From: Gordius sp. MW1
Lineage: Eukaryota; Nematomorpha; Gordioida; Gordea; Gordiidae
Length of the DNA stretch: 64,000 nucleotides
NCBI GenBank assembly: GCA_964036665.1
Contig: OZ038533.1
Location: 14,479,075-14,543,074, forward strand
Direction: 5' to 3'
The translations under genes were made by a program, and so were the position numbers. Below are positions 47,418 through 60,115 of this stretch, one piece after another (positions within the stretch are counted from its first letter, which is position 1; each line of letters opens with the position of its first letter). The notes beneath the pieces were generated by a model, which was not told the origin of the DNA, did no database searches, and saw nothing but the letters and a program-made list of their open reading frames with translations.

Positions 47418-48220
47418 CAATTAAATGTGGACGACAATGGTTTAAATTCCAAGATACAATAGTTGTTGCCAGGTGACTTGGTTTCATACAAATCTGTCGA
47501 TACAGTTTGCGATGCCAATGAAGCTGTAAATAATTCAATTGAGTTTTTCCATTTAATAGATTTGCCAGGCATGCCACCGCACCATTTACTTGAGGGTCTC
47601 CGGTAATTTTGATTCGCAATTTATACCATCACGGGTGTGCAATGGCACACCATTAGTCATTAAAAAATTAATGAAAAACGTTGTCGAAGTCAGCATTTTG
47701 AATGACAAGTTCCGAGGTGAAAATGTATTGCTGCCACAAATCCCTATGATTCCGATGTGCCCATTAAATTTAAACGCATTCAATTCCCAATTATATTGGC
47801 GTTCGCAATGACAATCAATAAGGCGCAAGGCCAAACGATGTCTATTTGTGGCTTAGATTTAGGCAGACCATGCTTTTCCCACGGACACCTACTATACGTG
47901 GTATGGTCTCACGTGGGCAAACCATTCAGTTTGTTTGTTTTGGTTAAAGACGAACTAACCAATAATATTGTATATTCTCTCGCACTTAGAGATTGATGTT
48001 GAATTATTTTTAATTGCTATAATCTGATGTATGTATGGCTATCAAATTTAATAAAGTATAAAGGATGAAATAAATTAATGTTTAGTGTATTGTCATTTTA
48101 TCAGCTATTATTGTCACAACGCTCCATTCCTATTTTAATCATAACCATATCCCCACACACTTATAGTATTTACTAAAATTAATGTATATATAGCAAAACA
48201 ACGTTTGCCGGGTCAGCTAG
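47418..48220 (+). mobile_element. Helitron 3' portion with helicase C-terminus
   Basis: Begins directly after an aattgcatagcaatt palindrome and ends AACGTTTGCCGGGTCAGCTAG followed by T, the same terminus as the element ending at 50787. It holds the helicase remnant described separately. The upstream two thirds of the element are missing. Confidence 0.8.
47425..47999 (+). pseudogene. Helitron PIF1-like helicase, C-terminal part
   Basis: The plus strand, with frame breaks, reads LPGDLVSYKSVDTVCDANEA, HLIDLPGMPPHHL, CNGTPLVIKKLMKNVVEVSI, GENVLLPQIPMIP, then FKRIQFPIILAFAMTINKAQ, CGLDLGRPCFSHGHL and FVLVKDELTNNIVYSLALRD, stop. This is the end of a PIF1-family helicase as found in Helitrons; AMTINKAQGQ is helicase motif VI-like. 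The helicase would unwind DNA during rolling-circle transposition. At least three frameshifts make it non-functional. Confidence 0.88.
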
Positions 48221-49360
48221 TATTCCTTTAATTTTCCGATATTATTTTGTTGTAATAATTTTTTGTGTATCGCGCGATTTTTTATTCCCCCATCTTATAT
48301 ATGTAGTATATTTCGTTTCGGAATTTAAGATTAGGGCTCATATTAATTGCAAAAGCGTATTATTATTGGGAATTATTGTAGGTAAATATATAAAGCAAAT
48401 AATTTTTAATGGTTAAACCCTTGTTGATAATATAATTTTATCATTTTTCAATTCTTTTCTTTTCGAAAGGGTTACAGGTATAAGAATAAAATTTAAAGTA
48501 AAAAGAACAAATGGTCATTTATTTCGACGAATAGGTCTAAGAAACATTCTTGTGGCCATTTACATATTCGAAACTAGAGTTCGAAGTTGGTATCTTCTAT
48601 ATTTAAAAATGCAAAATCGTTGTGATTATAAAATTTTAGTCCTTAAATTCACAAAATGTCCATTTTCCGGCATCTTTCTTAAAACTAATTGAGATGGTTA
48701 TTGTAATAATTGCTGCTAAAATTCTTTAGTTTTATTAAATCTGATTTAAAAATCTTATTAGATAGCTAGCATTTTTCCCTTGAGGTCGAACTTAAATTTC
48801 ACAACAATGGGAGGGGCCAAGGGCGGTTTTAAAAATATTTTCCATAGCCAATGGTCAAACTCAATAAGCTATTCTTTTGTGTAATTTTTTCAAAATTCGT
48901 TTGATACCTTTTTAAGTCCTTTCAATATTATGCTCCCAAATCTTAGATCTTCATTTAACCTTCGATCTACATATGAGCATGCGAAATAAGAGATCTGCAA
49001 CGGGCCTGTTTAGATCAATCAGCACGCCCGTTACAAATATATAAAAACCTGTGCCCGGTTTGGGCCTTTCAAAATATTAAATGATGGACCCGTATTGCAA
49101 ATTTCTTACAAAGCCCGAGCACAGGACAGCATAAAAGGATTTATATTATACTTCTTTTCCTATTCCATTGTAATATCTTTTAAAGTAATTACACAAAATA
49201 TATATGCTAGAGATGTTAATAATAATCATGCAAAAAATTATACCTATCAATTTATTCACTTCGTTTACTATAATGTTTTTAGATTATTAAAGACTATGAG
49301 TGGAGTGGACCACGTCTTTATAGTTTTTAACACTAATCAATTTGAAATGCGCGTTTTGAT
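48221..49360. other. AT-rich DNA
   Basis: No gene recognised. Around 48990-49130 are GGGCCTG and GCCCGAGCAC motifs that recur near 50820-50950, probably two fragments of one inverted-repeat element. Confidence 0.45.
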
Positions 49361-49906
49361 ATGAATGAATGAATGAATGAATGAATGAATGAATGAATGA
49401 ATGAATGAATGAATGAATGAATGAATGAATGAATGAATGAATGAATGAATGAATGAATGAATGAATGAATGAATGAATGAATGAATGAATGAATGAATGA
49501 ATGAATGAATGAATGAATGAATGAATGAATGAATGAATGAATGAATGAATGAATGAATGAATGAATGAATGAATGAATGAATGAATGAATGAATGAATGA
49601 ATGAATGAATGAATGAATGAATGAATGAATGAATGAATGAATGAATGAATGAATGAATGAATGAATGAATGAATGAATGAATGAATGAATGAATGAATGA
49701 ATGAATGAATGAATGAATGAATGAATGAATGAATGAATGAATGAATGAATGAATGAATGAATGAATGAATGAATGAATGAATGAATGAATGAATGAATGA
49801 ATGAATGAATGAATGAATGAATGAATGAATGAATGAATGAATGAATGAATGAATGAATGAATGAATGAATGAATGAATGAATGAATGAATGAATGAATGA
49901 ATGAAG
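49361..49906. repeat. (ATGA)n microsatellite, ~136 copies
   Basis: About 546 bp of ATGA repeated without a visible interruption. On the minus strand it gives an open frame of repeating SFIH because the 12-bp codon period contains no stop; this is not a gene. Confidence 0.97.
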
Positions 49907-50003
49907 AGAAAAATATAATTTTGTTTTCATTGTTAATTTGATAAACCTTAAATAATTATAAATTGACATATAATATTAAAACATACCTTTCTTTTTTACT
50001 TAA

Positions 50004-50787
50004 TCTATATATATAAAGTAAGGTGTATGTATGTGTGTATGTATGTGGATAAGGGCCAAAATCTGAAACTACCGGCCCGATTCGCGCCAAAATTTAGCCA
50101 TAGATGCCCAGGGAGGCCTCCTTTTAGTTTTAAAAATATCGGACATTACGTTTTAAAAAATGGTTAAACTCTGAAACTACCGGCCCGATTCGCGCGAAAA
50201 TTTAGCCATAGGTGCCCAGGGCGGCCAGGGGTAAAATAGCTTTTTTAGAATCCTAAAATTCCTTTTAGTTTCAAAAATATCGGACATTTCCCGGCCAGTT
50301 TCATTTATAGCATCATATACAATAATGACGTCATACATACAAGGCTGAATTAGATATTTAAAAGTATAATAAAAATGTTATGTATGTAAGGGCTAAATTC
50401 TGAAACTACCGGTCCGATTCGGGCAAAGATTTATTTATAGGCCCAGGGCTGCCAGGGGTAAAATAGCTTTTTCAGAATCCTAAAATTCCTTTTAGTTTTA
50501 AAAATATCGGACATTACGTTTTAAAAAAGGGATAAACTCTGAAACTACCTGCCCGATTCGCGCGAAAATTTAGCCATAGGTGCCCAGGGCTGCCAGGGGT
50601 AAAATAACTTTTTAAGAATCCTGTAATTCCTTTTAGTTTTAAAAATATCGCACATTTCCCGGCCAGTTTCATTTGTAGCATCATATACAATAATGACGTC
50701 ATACATACAAGGCTGAAGTTTTCTCTAATTTTATTATATTAAAGAAAATTGTATTTTTAGCAAAACAACGTTTGCCGGGTCAGCTAG
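50004..50787 (+). mobile_element. Complete non-autonomous Helitron (784 bp)
   Basis: Starts TCTATATATATAAAGTAAGG after A and ends AACGTTTGCCGGGTCAGCTAG before T, the standard Helitron boundaries. The interior holds repeats of 'gaaactaccggcccgattcgcg' and 'tgcccagggctgccaggggtaaaata' at ~110-340 bp spacing. No Rep/helicase. It shares its 3' end with the helicase-bearing piece at 48220. Confidence 0.9.
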
Positions 50788-52370
50788 TAATACATAAAAA
50801 AAAATTATTTTCTACCGGGCTTTTAGTGGCTTTACTTATATTAATTCCCTGCCCGAGCACGTTAGGTTACGGCCCATCCCGGTAAAATATTTTGAAGTAA
50901 AAGCCCAGCCCGTGGTTTGAGTTTTTAGGCCCAGGGCTTGACCATGCTCGAATTTTATCTATAATGAATGCATATATTTAGGAACCAAGCAATTGAAAGG
51001 ATTTTGCTAAGGCAACATAAAATTATATGGCTTATAATGAGTTTGTACAAATAAATTAAACGATTGGAACCTGTGTATTGACAAAAAAATAAAATTTTGT
51101 AAAGTGATCAATGGTATTACCCCAGTCCCTAATAATAACCATACAGCTGTTGTTTGAAACTAAGGATTTTAAGAATACTTTAAGTTTTTATTGCATGTCT
51201 TTTTATGGGTCAATAGGTAACCATTAGCGTAGGGCTCCCATTGACAAAAAACTGCATTTTTTTCAAATTATACGGAAAAAATATAAATAGGAGTCTTGTG
51301 TGTGTTGCTCATATAGAAATAATAACTTCATTAAAAAGGGACCTATCAAATTATAAACCCATTCCATAAGTGCAGCATTAATTATCATTCACAAACCTAT
51401 ATTATTTCCAAAATAAAAGAAAAAGGATTTATTCAATTACCACCAGCAGCAACAAGTGATTATTCCTTTCATGCTACTAAATTTATAGTTATATATCATG
51501 AGGATGCATTAATCAAAACTAGTTATCCCAGATATACCTCACATTTGCACAATATTTATTTATTATCAAAATTCTACTTTTAAATATATTTTTATATTTC
51601 TTAACTATTATCAGAAGAAGTTCCATGTTTACAAACATTTTATAATGCTTTCCATATCATAAAAGGTAAGCAATTTATACCCTACAAGTTTTAATATGAC
51701 CTTTGTTGAATCCTTTGAGCCATTTCATTACAATATCATACTGTTAATAATAGTTTTCCCAGATACTCTATTGTATTATTAACTTGCAAGATTCTTATAA
51801 ATCATACAGCTTTAAACTTTAAAATAATCCCAACTTTAATATCAATTGTTCAACTTATCCTCTCATAAATCAAGTTTTAATTGCTATGCAATTTATGGGC
51901 TCGCTTTTGATTTTGTTTACCGATGTCTTGCTTTGTATAGTTGTTAAATTGCTAAGCAGCTTCAACTAAAAACGCGAGCACGAACACTAGTTGTGTAACA
52001 TGCTAGTTTAGCACAATGAGTGCTAGCTGCTCGGTGCAATAGTTTTAACAGTAGCACGTAAAAATGCTCGTGATGTTAGTCGAAACAGTTAAATCTGTTA
52101 AAAAATTTAGCAGGAGCTCGAGCAGTAAATTCGAGCAGATAGTAGATTGAATTGCTATTTGTTAAAATTTAGTAACTCACAATATTTGCTCATGGTATAT
52201 TATAAAGTTAATATATTATAGTTTTATAAGAAATTAAGCATGTTGAGCATAAAATGATGGATTGCACGATAATAAGATGAGATTGTATATTTGATTTTTT
52301 ACCTGACATGTAATTATATACATTTTGAGTTTTTTAGGTATAAATATTTTGTATAGGTGGTTAAATAAAT
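50788..52370. other. AT-rich DNA
   Basis: Contains a palindrome copy at about 51880 (ttaattgctatgcaatttatgggctcg) and a small imperfect inverted repeat at about 51965-52100 (gcgagcacgaac against tgctcgtgatg). No exon recognised. Confidence 0.45.
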
Positions 52371-54446
52371 ATCTACACACCAAGGACAAAGTACGAAAAG
52401 CTTAAGGATGATCGCGCAAATGAAATGTTTCACGCTCGAGCAACTCCGCTCTTGAAGGTTGCAGGCTTGGGGGGCGACATTAACAAAAGGTGGGACACCG
52501 TTGCCTAAAGGAAACGGCCTTTCAAATCTTGGGACGAACTAAGGGCGGCAGAGCTCACAAGCGTGAACTATGGTGGTGGAATGACTCGGTCAAAGAGGCT
52601 ATAGAAGAAAAGAAGGCGTTGTACCTACGATGGTACAAAACGAAGAAAGGAGAAGACAACGTGGCATATCGTGAAGCGAAACGCAAAGCTAAGATAGCGG
52701 TTGCGATAGCGAGAAACGAGGCTTACACCGATATGGCAAACAAGCTCGATACCAAGGGCGGCGACATAGTCATGTATAAACTCGCAAAGATCAGGGAGAA
52801 AAAAAGTCGAGATGTCGGGACACTGAAAGTCATTAAAAGCGAAGAGGGACGAACGTTGTGCAAACCGAAGGAAGTCATCAAAAGATGGAAAGATTATTTC
52901 CAAAATATGATGAACAAAACAAATGATAGAAGACCGCTAGAGAGGGTGGAACCGGACTCGAACTTGGTTTTACCATTGCAGGCTTATGAAGTAGGAGCGC
53001 AACTAACGAAGATGCGGAAAGGGAAAGCGCTAGGTCCCGATGATTTACCGATCGAAGCTTGGCTTGGGTGCAAAGGAGAAGGAATCGACATAATGACAGG
53101 CCTATTTAACGCTATGCTGTATGAGAGTCGTATCCCTGACCAATGGAGGGAAAGTACGATCATACCCATATACAAAGGCAAAGGAGACGCGCAGGAATGT
53201 GGCAACTTTAGGGGTATCAAGTTGACCTGCCACTCACTAAAACTACTAGAAAGGGTGCTAGTGAAAAGGCTCAATGACGAAGTTTGTCTCTCGCCCAATC
53301 AGTTTGGATTCGTGGCCGGTAAATCAACGATGGATCCAATCTTTGCGTTGAAGCAGACGATGGAAAAATATGGCGACATAAGAAAGAACTTACACATGGT
53401 CTTCATCGATTTAGAAAAGGCCTACGATACGGTTCCGAGAGACTTAATATGGTGGTCCCTTAGAGCCAGAAATATACCCGAAGGATATGTTCGACTTATC
53501 AAGGAAATGTATAATGGCGCGGTTGCATCTGTTAGGACTACCGTAGGAGAAACGAAACCCTTCCGAATAATGATTGGACTACATCAAGGGTCAGCGTTAA
53601 GCCCATTCTTGTTTAATCTAATAATGGATACAATAACAAAGGACTTGCACAAGCCAGCCCCTTGGACTATGCTATATGCCGATGATATTGTCCTATGCGA
53701 TGAAACAAGAGAAGGGGTTTTTCATCAGGCGAAAAAATGGTCAGAACGTTTTTCGGAATTCGGTCTAAAGGTCAGCGAGAAGAAAACGGTTTACATGCAA
53801 ATGATAAGCGGTAGTCCGCAAATGCACAAAAATGACGGTCCAATGTACACGGAGGTTGATAAGTTCACATATCTTGGCTCGCTATTACATCAAGAGGGAG
53901 GATGTACCGCCGAAGTCCATTCACGGATCAAGAAAGCATGGCTCAAGTGGCGCAGCATCTCCGGTGTCATGTGTGACAAAAAGATACCAATTTGGTTGAA
54001 AAGCAAGGCGTACAAAACCATCGTGCGACCGGTCTTGCTTTACGGGAGCGAAACATGGGCTGTAACCACCGCGGAGAGAAACTCTTGCAAGCCACGGAAA
54101 TGAGAATGGTGCGATGGAGCTTAGGCTACACCAAGCTGGATCGCATGACGAACGAATACATGATGACAAAGATGGGTATACAAGCGACGAAGGACTTCTT
54201 AAGAGAAAATCGACTGCGGTGGTACGGCCATGTATTACGAAGAGACGAGGACGATGTCACACGGCGAACGCTGGAGATGGACGTGCCTGGAAGAAGAGGA
54301 AGGGGCAGACCACGTGCCACCTGGAAACGACTGGTCGAAAAGGATATGGACGTCAAACAGATGGAAATTGGCATGGCATGTACGCGACTCAGATGGAAGA
54401 GGCTGCTAAAAACTTACCCCACGTCTGTGGGATTTTCAACACGATA
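52371..54446 (+). pseudogene. RTE-like LINE (copy D), 5'-truncated
   Basis: A different LINE family from copies A-C. 52490-54103 is open for 537 codons: RT fingers (GKALGPDDLPIEAW, STIIPIYKGKGDAQECGNFR), palm (VFIDLEKAYDTVPRDLIWW, GLHQGSALSPFLFNLIMD), catalytic MLYADDIVLCD, thumb, then RPVLLYGSETWAV. A 1-bp frameshift near 54090 leads to the C-terminal tail (RWYGHVLRRDEDDVTRRTLE, then GRGRPRATWKRLVEKDM) to 54446. Upstream, ARATPLLKVAGLGGDINKRW lies in another frame, and the endonuclease is absent. RT-plus-tail resembles RTE-type elements. It is dead but younger-looking than copies A-C. Confidence 0.9.
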
Positions 54447-54458
54447 AAGAAGATATGA

Positions 54459-55110
54459 GGTAAATGTCATAATCTATGTATATGATGCGATTTAAATTTT
54501 TTTTTCAAATTGTGACTCACTAAGAGTTTAAAAAATGTTTTTCACCTTTGAAATCAAGATTTTTGTAAGTTTAGCGGTCGCCCAGGTGACAAATGTCATA
54601 ATCTATGTTTATGATGCGATTTAAAATTTTTTTTCAAATTGTGACTCATTAAGAGTTTAAAAAATGTTTTTCACCTTTGAAATCAAGATTTTTGAAAGTT
54701 TAGCGGTCGCCCACAAATGTCATAATCTATGTTTATGATGCGATTTAAATTTTTTTTTCAAATTGTGACTCACTAGGAGCTTAAAAAATGTTTTTCACCT
54801 TTGATTAAGATTTTTGAAAGTTTAGCGGTCGCCCAGGTGACAAATGTCATAATCTATGTTTATGATGCGATTTAAATTTTTTTTTCAAATTGTGACTCAC
54901 TGAGAGCTTAAAAAATGTTTTTCACTTTTGAAATTCAGATTTTTAAAAGTTTAGCGGTCGCCCAGGTGACAAATGTCATAATCTATGTTTAGGATGCGAT
55001 TTAAATTTTTTTTCAAATTGTGACTCACTGAGAGCTTAAAAAATGTTTTTCACTTTTGAAATTAAGATTTTTAAAAGTTTAGCGGTCGCCCAGGTGCTAA
55101 TGTCATAATC
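54459..55110 (+). repeat. ~127-bp tandem repeat after LINE copy D
   Basis: Five copies plus part of a sixth, beginning 'aaatgtcataatctatg' at about 54463, 54592, 54715, 54843, 54971 and 55099. Each contains 'gatgcgatttaaa', 'attgtgactcact' and 'gtttagcggtcgccca'. It starts within 20 bp of the LINE stop codon, so it is either the LINE 3' UTR or a satellite it inserted into. Confidence 0.9.
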
Positions 55111-55424
55111 TTCATTTATGATGTGATTATCATATTTAATTGCCTTTTTTGTAATATAACTATAAAAATAACTTAAAGTTTTTTATAGACTCTACATAGA
55201 TTTTAATTTAATAATTTTTAGAAATCTTTTGGTGAGGAATCTATTTATTCAAGGATTAGTTACTGAAAATTAATTATTTGATTATAAATATCTTCTGATT
55301 TATCTAAAGTATGTTTGTATTGATTTAACTTATTCTTAGTTTAGTACATGGACGTACGCAGGTTTTGAATTAAGGGGGGGGGGGGGCAGAATTAAAAAAA
55401 AATTTCCCTATTATTTATAATCAA

Positions 55425-56290
55425 CTAGCTGTGCCCGGCCAAGCGTTGCTTTGGCTCAGTCCTTAAGTGGTTAATTAAGTATAAGCTATTAATAAGACTT
55501 ATCTAAAATGGGGTCATATATGAAATAATTTATAATGTGAAAGGTCCGAATGATTTTATGAACTTACTATTTTTAGTATATATTTATATAATAAGACAAA
55601 CCAAATGCAAATTCTGTTTTAGTCATCAAATCCGACTAAAATTAAATGTTTTTGAAAAAATTGCTTATTAATGCTGTTACTTATTATACAATAATACCAT
55701 TATTTTATTTTTCTAGTTAGCTGATTTATTTGAAATACAATTTTCTTTAATATAATAAAATAATTAATTGAAGGATGGATAATTATTAAAAATATGCTTC
55801 TATGATCGACCACGTGATAATAATGACAAAAACTGCATTATTTAAATTTTATTTATTTAATTTAAATAGTCTGTTAAACCCCAATAATTTTAACCGTATA
55901 CTGTAACATTTTTATTATACTTTTAAATATCTAATTCGAGAAAACTTCAGCTTTGTATGTATGACGTCATTATTGTATATGCTGCTATAAATGAAACTGG
56001 ACGGGAAATGTGAGATATTTTTAAAACAAAAAAGTATTTTAAGAATCTGAAAAAGCCATTTTACCCCTGGCCTATCTGGGCATCTACGGCTAAATTTTCG
56101 CTCGAATCGGATCTGAAGTTTTAGAATTTAGCCCTTTTTTAAAACCAAAAGGACGAGAAATGTCCGATATTTTTAAAACTAAAAGGAATTTTAGCAATCT
56201 GAAAAAGCTATTTTACACCTGGCCGCCCTGAGAACCTACGGGTAAAGTTTCGCGCGAATCGGGCTGGTAGTTTCAGAATTAATTCTCATT
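55425..56290 (-). mobile_element. Helitron 3' end and body (5' end unclear)
   Basis: On the minus strand the 3' end reads GGGCACAGCTAG at 55425, followed by T, as at 229. Around 55970-56280 are the 'ctgaaactaccagcccgattcgcgcgaaa' motifs also found in the Helitron at 50004. I could not fix the 5' TC terminus. A truncated CATGGGCGTA-type MITE precedes it at about 55348-55388. Confidence 0.6.
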
Positions 56291-58514
56291 TAAATATCTC
56301 ATTTAATAAAAATTAATGATAGATAAATAATGACATTTATATATAAATAGCATTTACTCAGAATAATCAACGTTGGACTATTTTATATTACATTTAAATT
56401 ATATATGCTTTCATCTTTCTCATTTAAAATATCTCATTTAATGATAATGAGAAAAATTCATCTTCTTCACCTATATATTTTCTCAAATAATCTATAATTA
56501 ATTGCTATGCAATTTATGGGCTCGTTTTTTGTTGTCCGTCCATCCGTCCGTCCGTCCGTTGTCGGTCCGTTACCCTCCTATCTATTTGCATTGGGTATAT
56601 TAGGTTATCGATTTTTTAAATTAATGCATGAGAAAGAGGTGCCCCACCCCTCATCTCTATCTCCCTCGCTGTGTTATTTTTTAAATTAATGCATAAGAGG
56701 TGCCCCACCCCTCATCTCTATCTCCCTCGGTGTGTTATATATAAGATTTGTTAAATTATCTATTATATAATAAACATAGATAAAAGTTGTTTACTTTTAA
56801 TGCTATGCAATTTAACTAGTTATATAATAAACATAAATAAAAGTTGTTTACTTTTTAATTGCTATGCAATTTAACTAGTTTTGGGGTTAAAATCCCGGAG
56901 TTTTTTTGACTCTTATGATTGTTCTTGTTACTATCATTGATAATAAGAATTTTTGGCCGTCCGCTGGCTGCTGACCAATGAAAAAAATGACCATTGGCCA
57001 AAATGTGAATCGAAATTATTTTTTTCGTTTTTTTTGACTATTATGATTGTTCCTGTTTCTACCATTGCTATTATGACTTTTTGGCCGACCGCTGGCTGCT
57101 GACCAATGTTATATAATAAACATAAATAAAAGTTGTTTACTTTTAATTGCTATGCAATTTAACTAGTTTTTAGGTTAGAATCCCGGAGTTTTTTTGACTT
57201 TTATGATTGTTCTTGTTACTATCATTGATAATAAGACTTTTTGGCCGTCCGTTGGCTGCTGACCAATGAAAAAAATGACCATTGGCCAAAATGTGTATCT
57301 GAGTTTATTTTTTCGTTTTTTTTTACTATTATGATTGTTCCTGTTACTACCATTGCTATTATGACTTTTTGGCCGTCCGCTGGCTCCTGACCGATGGAAA
57401 AAATGACCATTGGCCAAAATGTGAATCGAAATTATTTTTTTCTTTTTTTTTGACTATTATGATTGTTCCTGTTCCTACCATTGCTATTATGACTTTTTGG
57501 CCGTCCGCTGGCTGCTGACCAATGGAATAAAATGACCATTGGCCAAAATGTGATTCGAAAACTTTTTTTTCGTTTTTTTTTTGACTATTATGAATTTATA
57601 TCCACTTTTACCGTGTCCTGGCTGCTGACCAATGGAAAAAATGACCATTGGCCAAAATGTGATTCGAAATTTTTTGTCTTTGTTTTTTTTACTCTTATGA
57701 ATTTATATCCACTTTTACCGTGTGCTGGCTGCTGACCAATGGAAAAAAATGACCATTGGCCAAAGTGAGCATCAAAATTTTTTTTTCCGTTTTTTTGGCT
57801 ATCATTGACTTATAGAGTATCTGTTGGTACTGACCAATAGAGAAAAAGTGACCATTGGCCAAATTTTTGATTTTTTTAATTAAAAATTGTTCAAATTCAA
57901 CAAAAAATTTCTCCCAACAATTCTGCAAATTCTTAACATTGTGTTGTTTTATAATATAATGTTTGTTAGACCCATAATCACTAAAGGCCATAAAAACTAA
58001 TGTAATACGCAACTAGATGCTAACACTAAATCTAACCCTAACCCTTGCCTATATTACATTTTGCCTCTAATGGAAAATTTGTATAAATAATTAATTAATC
58101 ATTAGGCATTTAATACCCCCCTATAGGCATTCTCGCCCCTTCCCACCTTTCTCGCCCATAAATTGCATAGCAAATATGATACATTTATACGAAGTACAGA
58201 TGAGTCGTCCCCCCTTCCCTTCCCCTCTTCCCTTCCCTTCTCCCCCTTCCCACGAGGGCCGAAGGCCCGAGTTTTTTTAATTGCTATGCAATTTATGGGC
58301 TCGTTTTTTGGTGTCCGTCCGTTGTCCGTTACCCTCCCTATCTATTTGCATTGGGTATAATAGGTTATCGCTTTTTTAAATTAATGCATGAGAAAGAGGT
58401 GCCCCACCCCTCATCTCTATCTCCCTCGCTGTGTTATTTTTTAAATTAAGAGGTGCCCCACCCCTCATCTCTATCTCCCTCGGTGTGTTATATATAAGAT
58501 TTGTTAAATTATCT

Positions 58515-58755
58515 ATTATATAATAAACATAAATAAAAGTTGTTTACTTTTAATTGCTATGCAATTTAACTAGTTATATAATAAACATAAATAAAAGTTG
58601 TTTACTTTTAATTGCTATGCAATTTAACTAGTTTTTGTTATATAATAAACATAGATAAAAGTTGTTTACTTTTAATGCTATGCAATTTAACTAGTTATAT
58701 AATAAACATAAATAAAAGTTGTTTACTTTTTAATTGCTATGCAATTTAACTAGTT
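58515..58755 (-). repeat. 60-bp minisatellite (four copies)
   Basis: Four tandem copies of a ~60 bp unit 'ttatataataaacata(a/g)ataaaagttgtttactttt(t)aatt' ending in gctatgcaatttaactagtt. The same unit occurs twice at 56757-56880 and 61192-61310, and once at about 57107, 61537, 62716 and 63895, always just before the start of an array unit. Confidence 0.88.
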
Positions 58756-59896
58756 TTGGGGTTATCCCGGAGTTTTTTTGACTCTTATGATTGTTCTTGT
58801 TACTATCATTGATAATAAGAATTTTTGGCCGTCCGCTGGCTGCTGACCAATGAAAAAAATGACCATTGGCCAAAATGTGAATCGAAATTATTTTTTTCGT
58901 TTTTTTTTACTATTATGATTGTTCCTGTTACTACCATTGCTATTATGACTTTTTGGCCGTCCGCTGGCTCCTGACCGATGGAAAAAATGACCATTGGCCA
59001 AAATGTGAATCGAATTTATTTTTTTCGTTTTTTTTGACTATTATGATGTTCCTGTTCCTACCATTGCTATTATGACTTTTTGGTCGTCCGCTGGCTGCTG
59101 ACCAATGGAACAAAATGACCATTGGCCAAAATGTGATTCGAAAACTTTTTTTTCGTTTTTTTTGACTATTATGAATTTATATCCACTTTTACCGTGTCCT
59201 GGCTGCTGACCAATGGAAAAAAATGACCATTGGCCAAAATGTGATTCGAAAATTTTTTTTTCGTTTTTTTTACTCTTATGAATTTATATCCACTTTTACC
59301 GTGTGCTGGCTGCTGACCAATGGAAAAAAATGACCATTGGCCAAAGTGAGCATCAAAAATTTTTTTTTCCGTTTTTTTGGCTATCATTCACTTATAGAGT
59401 ATCTGTTGGTACTGACCAATAGAGAAAAAGTCACCATTGGCCAAATTTTTGATTTTTTTAATTAAAAATTGTTCAAATTCAACAAAAAATTTCTCCCAAC
59501 AATTCTGCAAATTCTTACATTGTGTTGTTTTATAATATAATGTTTGTTAGACCCATAATCACTAGAGGCCATAAAAACTAATGTAATACGCAACTAGATG
59601 CAAACACTAAATCTAACCCTAACCCTTGCCTATATTACATTTTGCCTTTATTACATTTTGCCTATAATGGAAAATTTGTATAAATAATTAATTAATCATT
59701 AGGCATTTAATACCCCCCTATAGGCATTCTCGCCCCTTCCCACCTTTCTCGCCCATAAATTGCATATCAAATATGATACATTTATACGAAGTACAGATGA
59801 GTCGTCCCCCCTTCCCTTCCCCTCTTCCCTTCCCTTCTCCCCCTTCCCACGAGGGCCGAAGGCCCGAGTTTAGTTTGAATTTATTTATTTCAGGTT

Positions 59897-60115
59897 AATT
59901 CATAAATTTTATGTTGTCACCGTTAAGAAAAGATGACGTTTAAGAAATTTAATTCATAAATTTTATGTTGTCTTGTCACCGTTAAGAAAAGATGACGTTT
60001 AAGAAATTTAATTCATAAATTTTATATTGTCACCGTTAAGAAAAGATGACGTTTAAGAAATTTAATTCATAAATTTTATGTTGTCACCGTTAAGAAAAGA
60101 TTACGTTTTACAAAC
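59897..60115. repeat. ~55-60-bp tandem repeat (four copies)
   Basis: Four copies of 'aattcataaattttatgttg' followed by 'tcaccgttaagaaaagatga' and 'cgtttaagaaattt' interrupt the Helitron array. The second copy has an extra 'tcttg'. It is unrelated to the array units. Confidence 0.85.

Noticed and set aside
49337-49969. 210-codon open frame of repeating SFIH on the minus strand
   Set aside because: It is the ATGA microsatellite read in one frame; no independent coding signal.
52625-54374. Several minus-strand open frames over LINE copy D
   Set aside because: Antisense shadows of a clear RT reading frame.
58020-58050. 'ccctaaccctaaccc'-like stretches suggesting interstitial telomere repeats (also at 9650, 32330, 36065, 59615)
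   Set aside because: Only two or three imperfect TTAGGG-like copies, always as a fixed part of repeat units; not a telomere.
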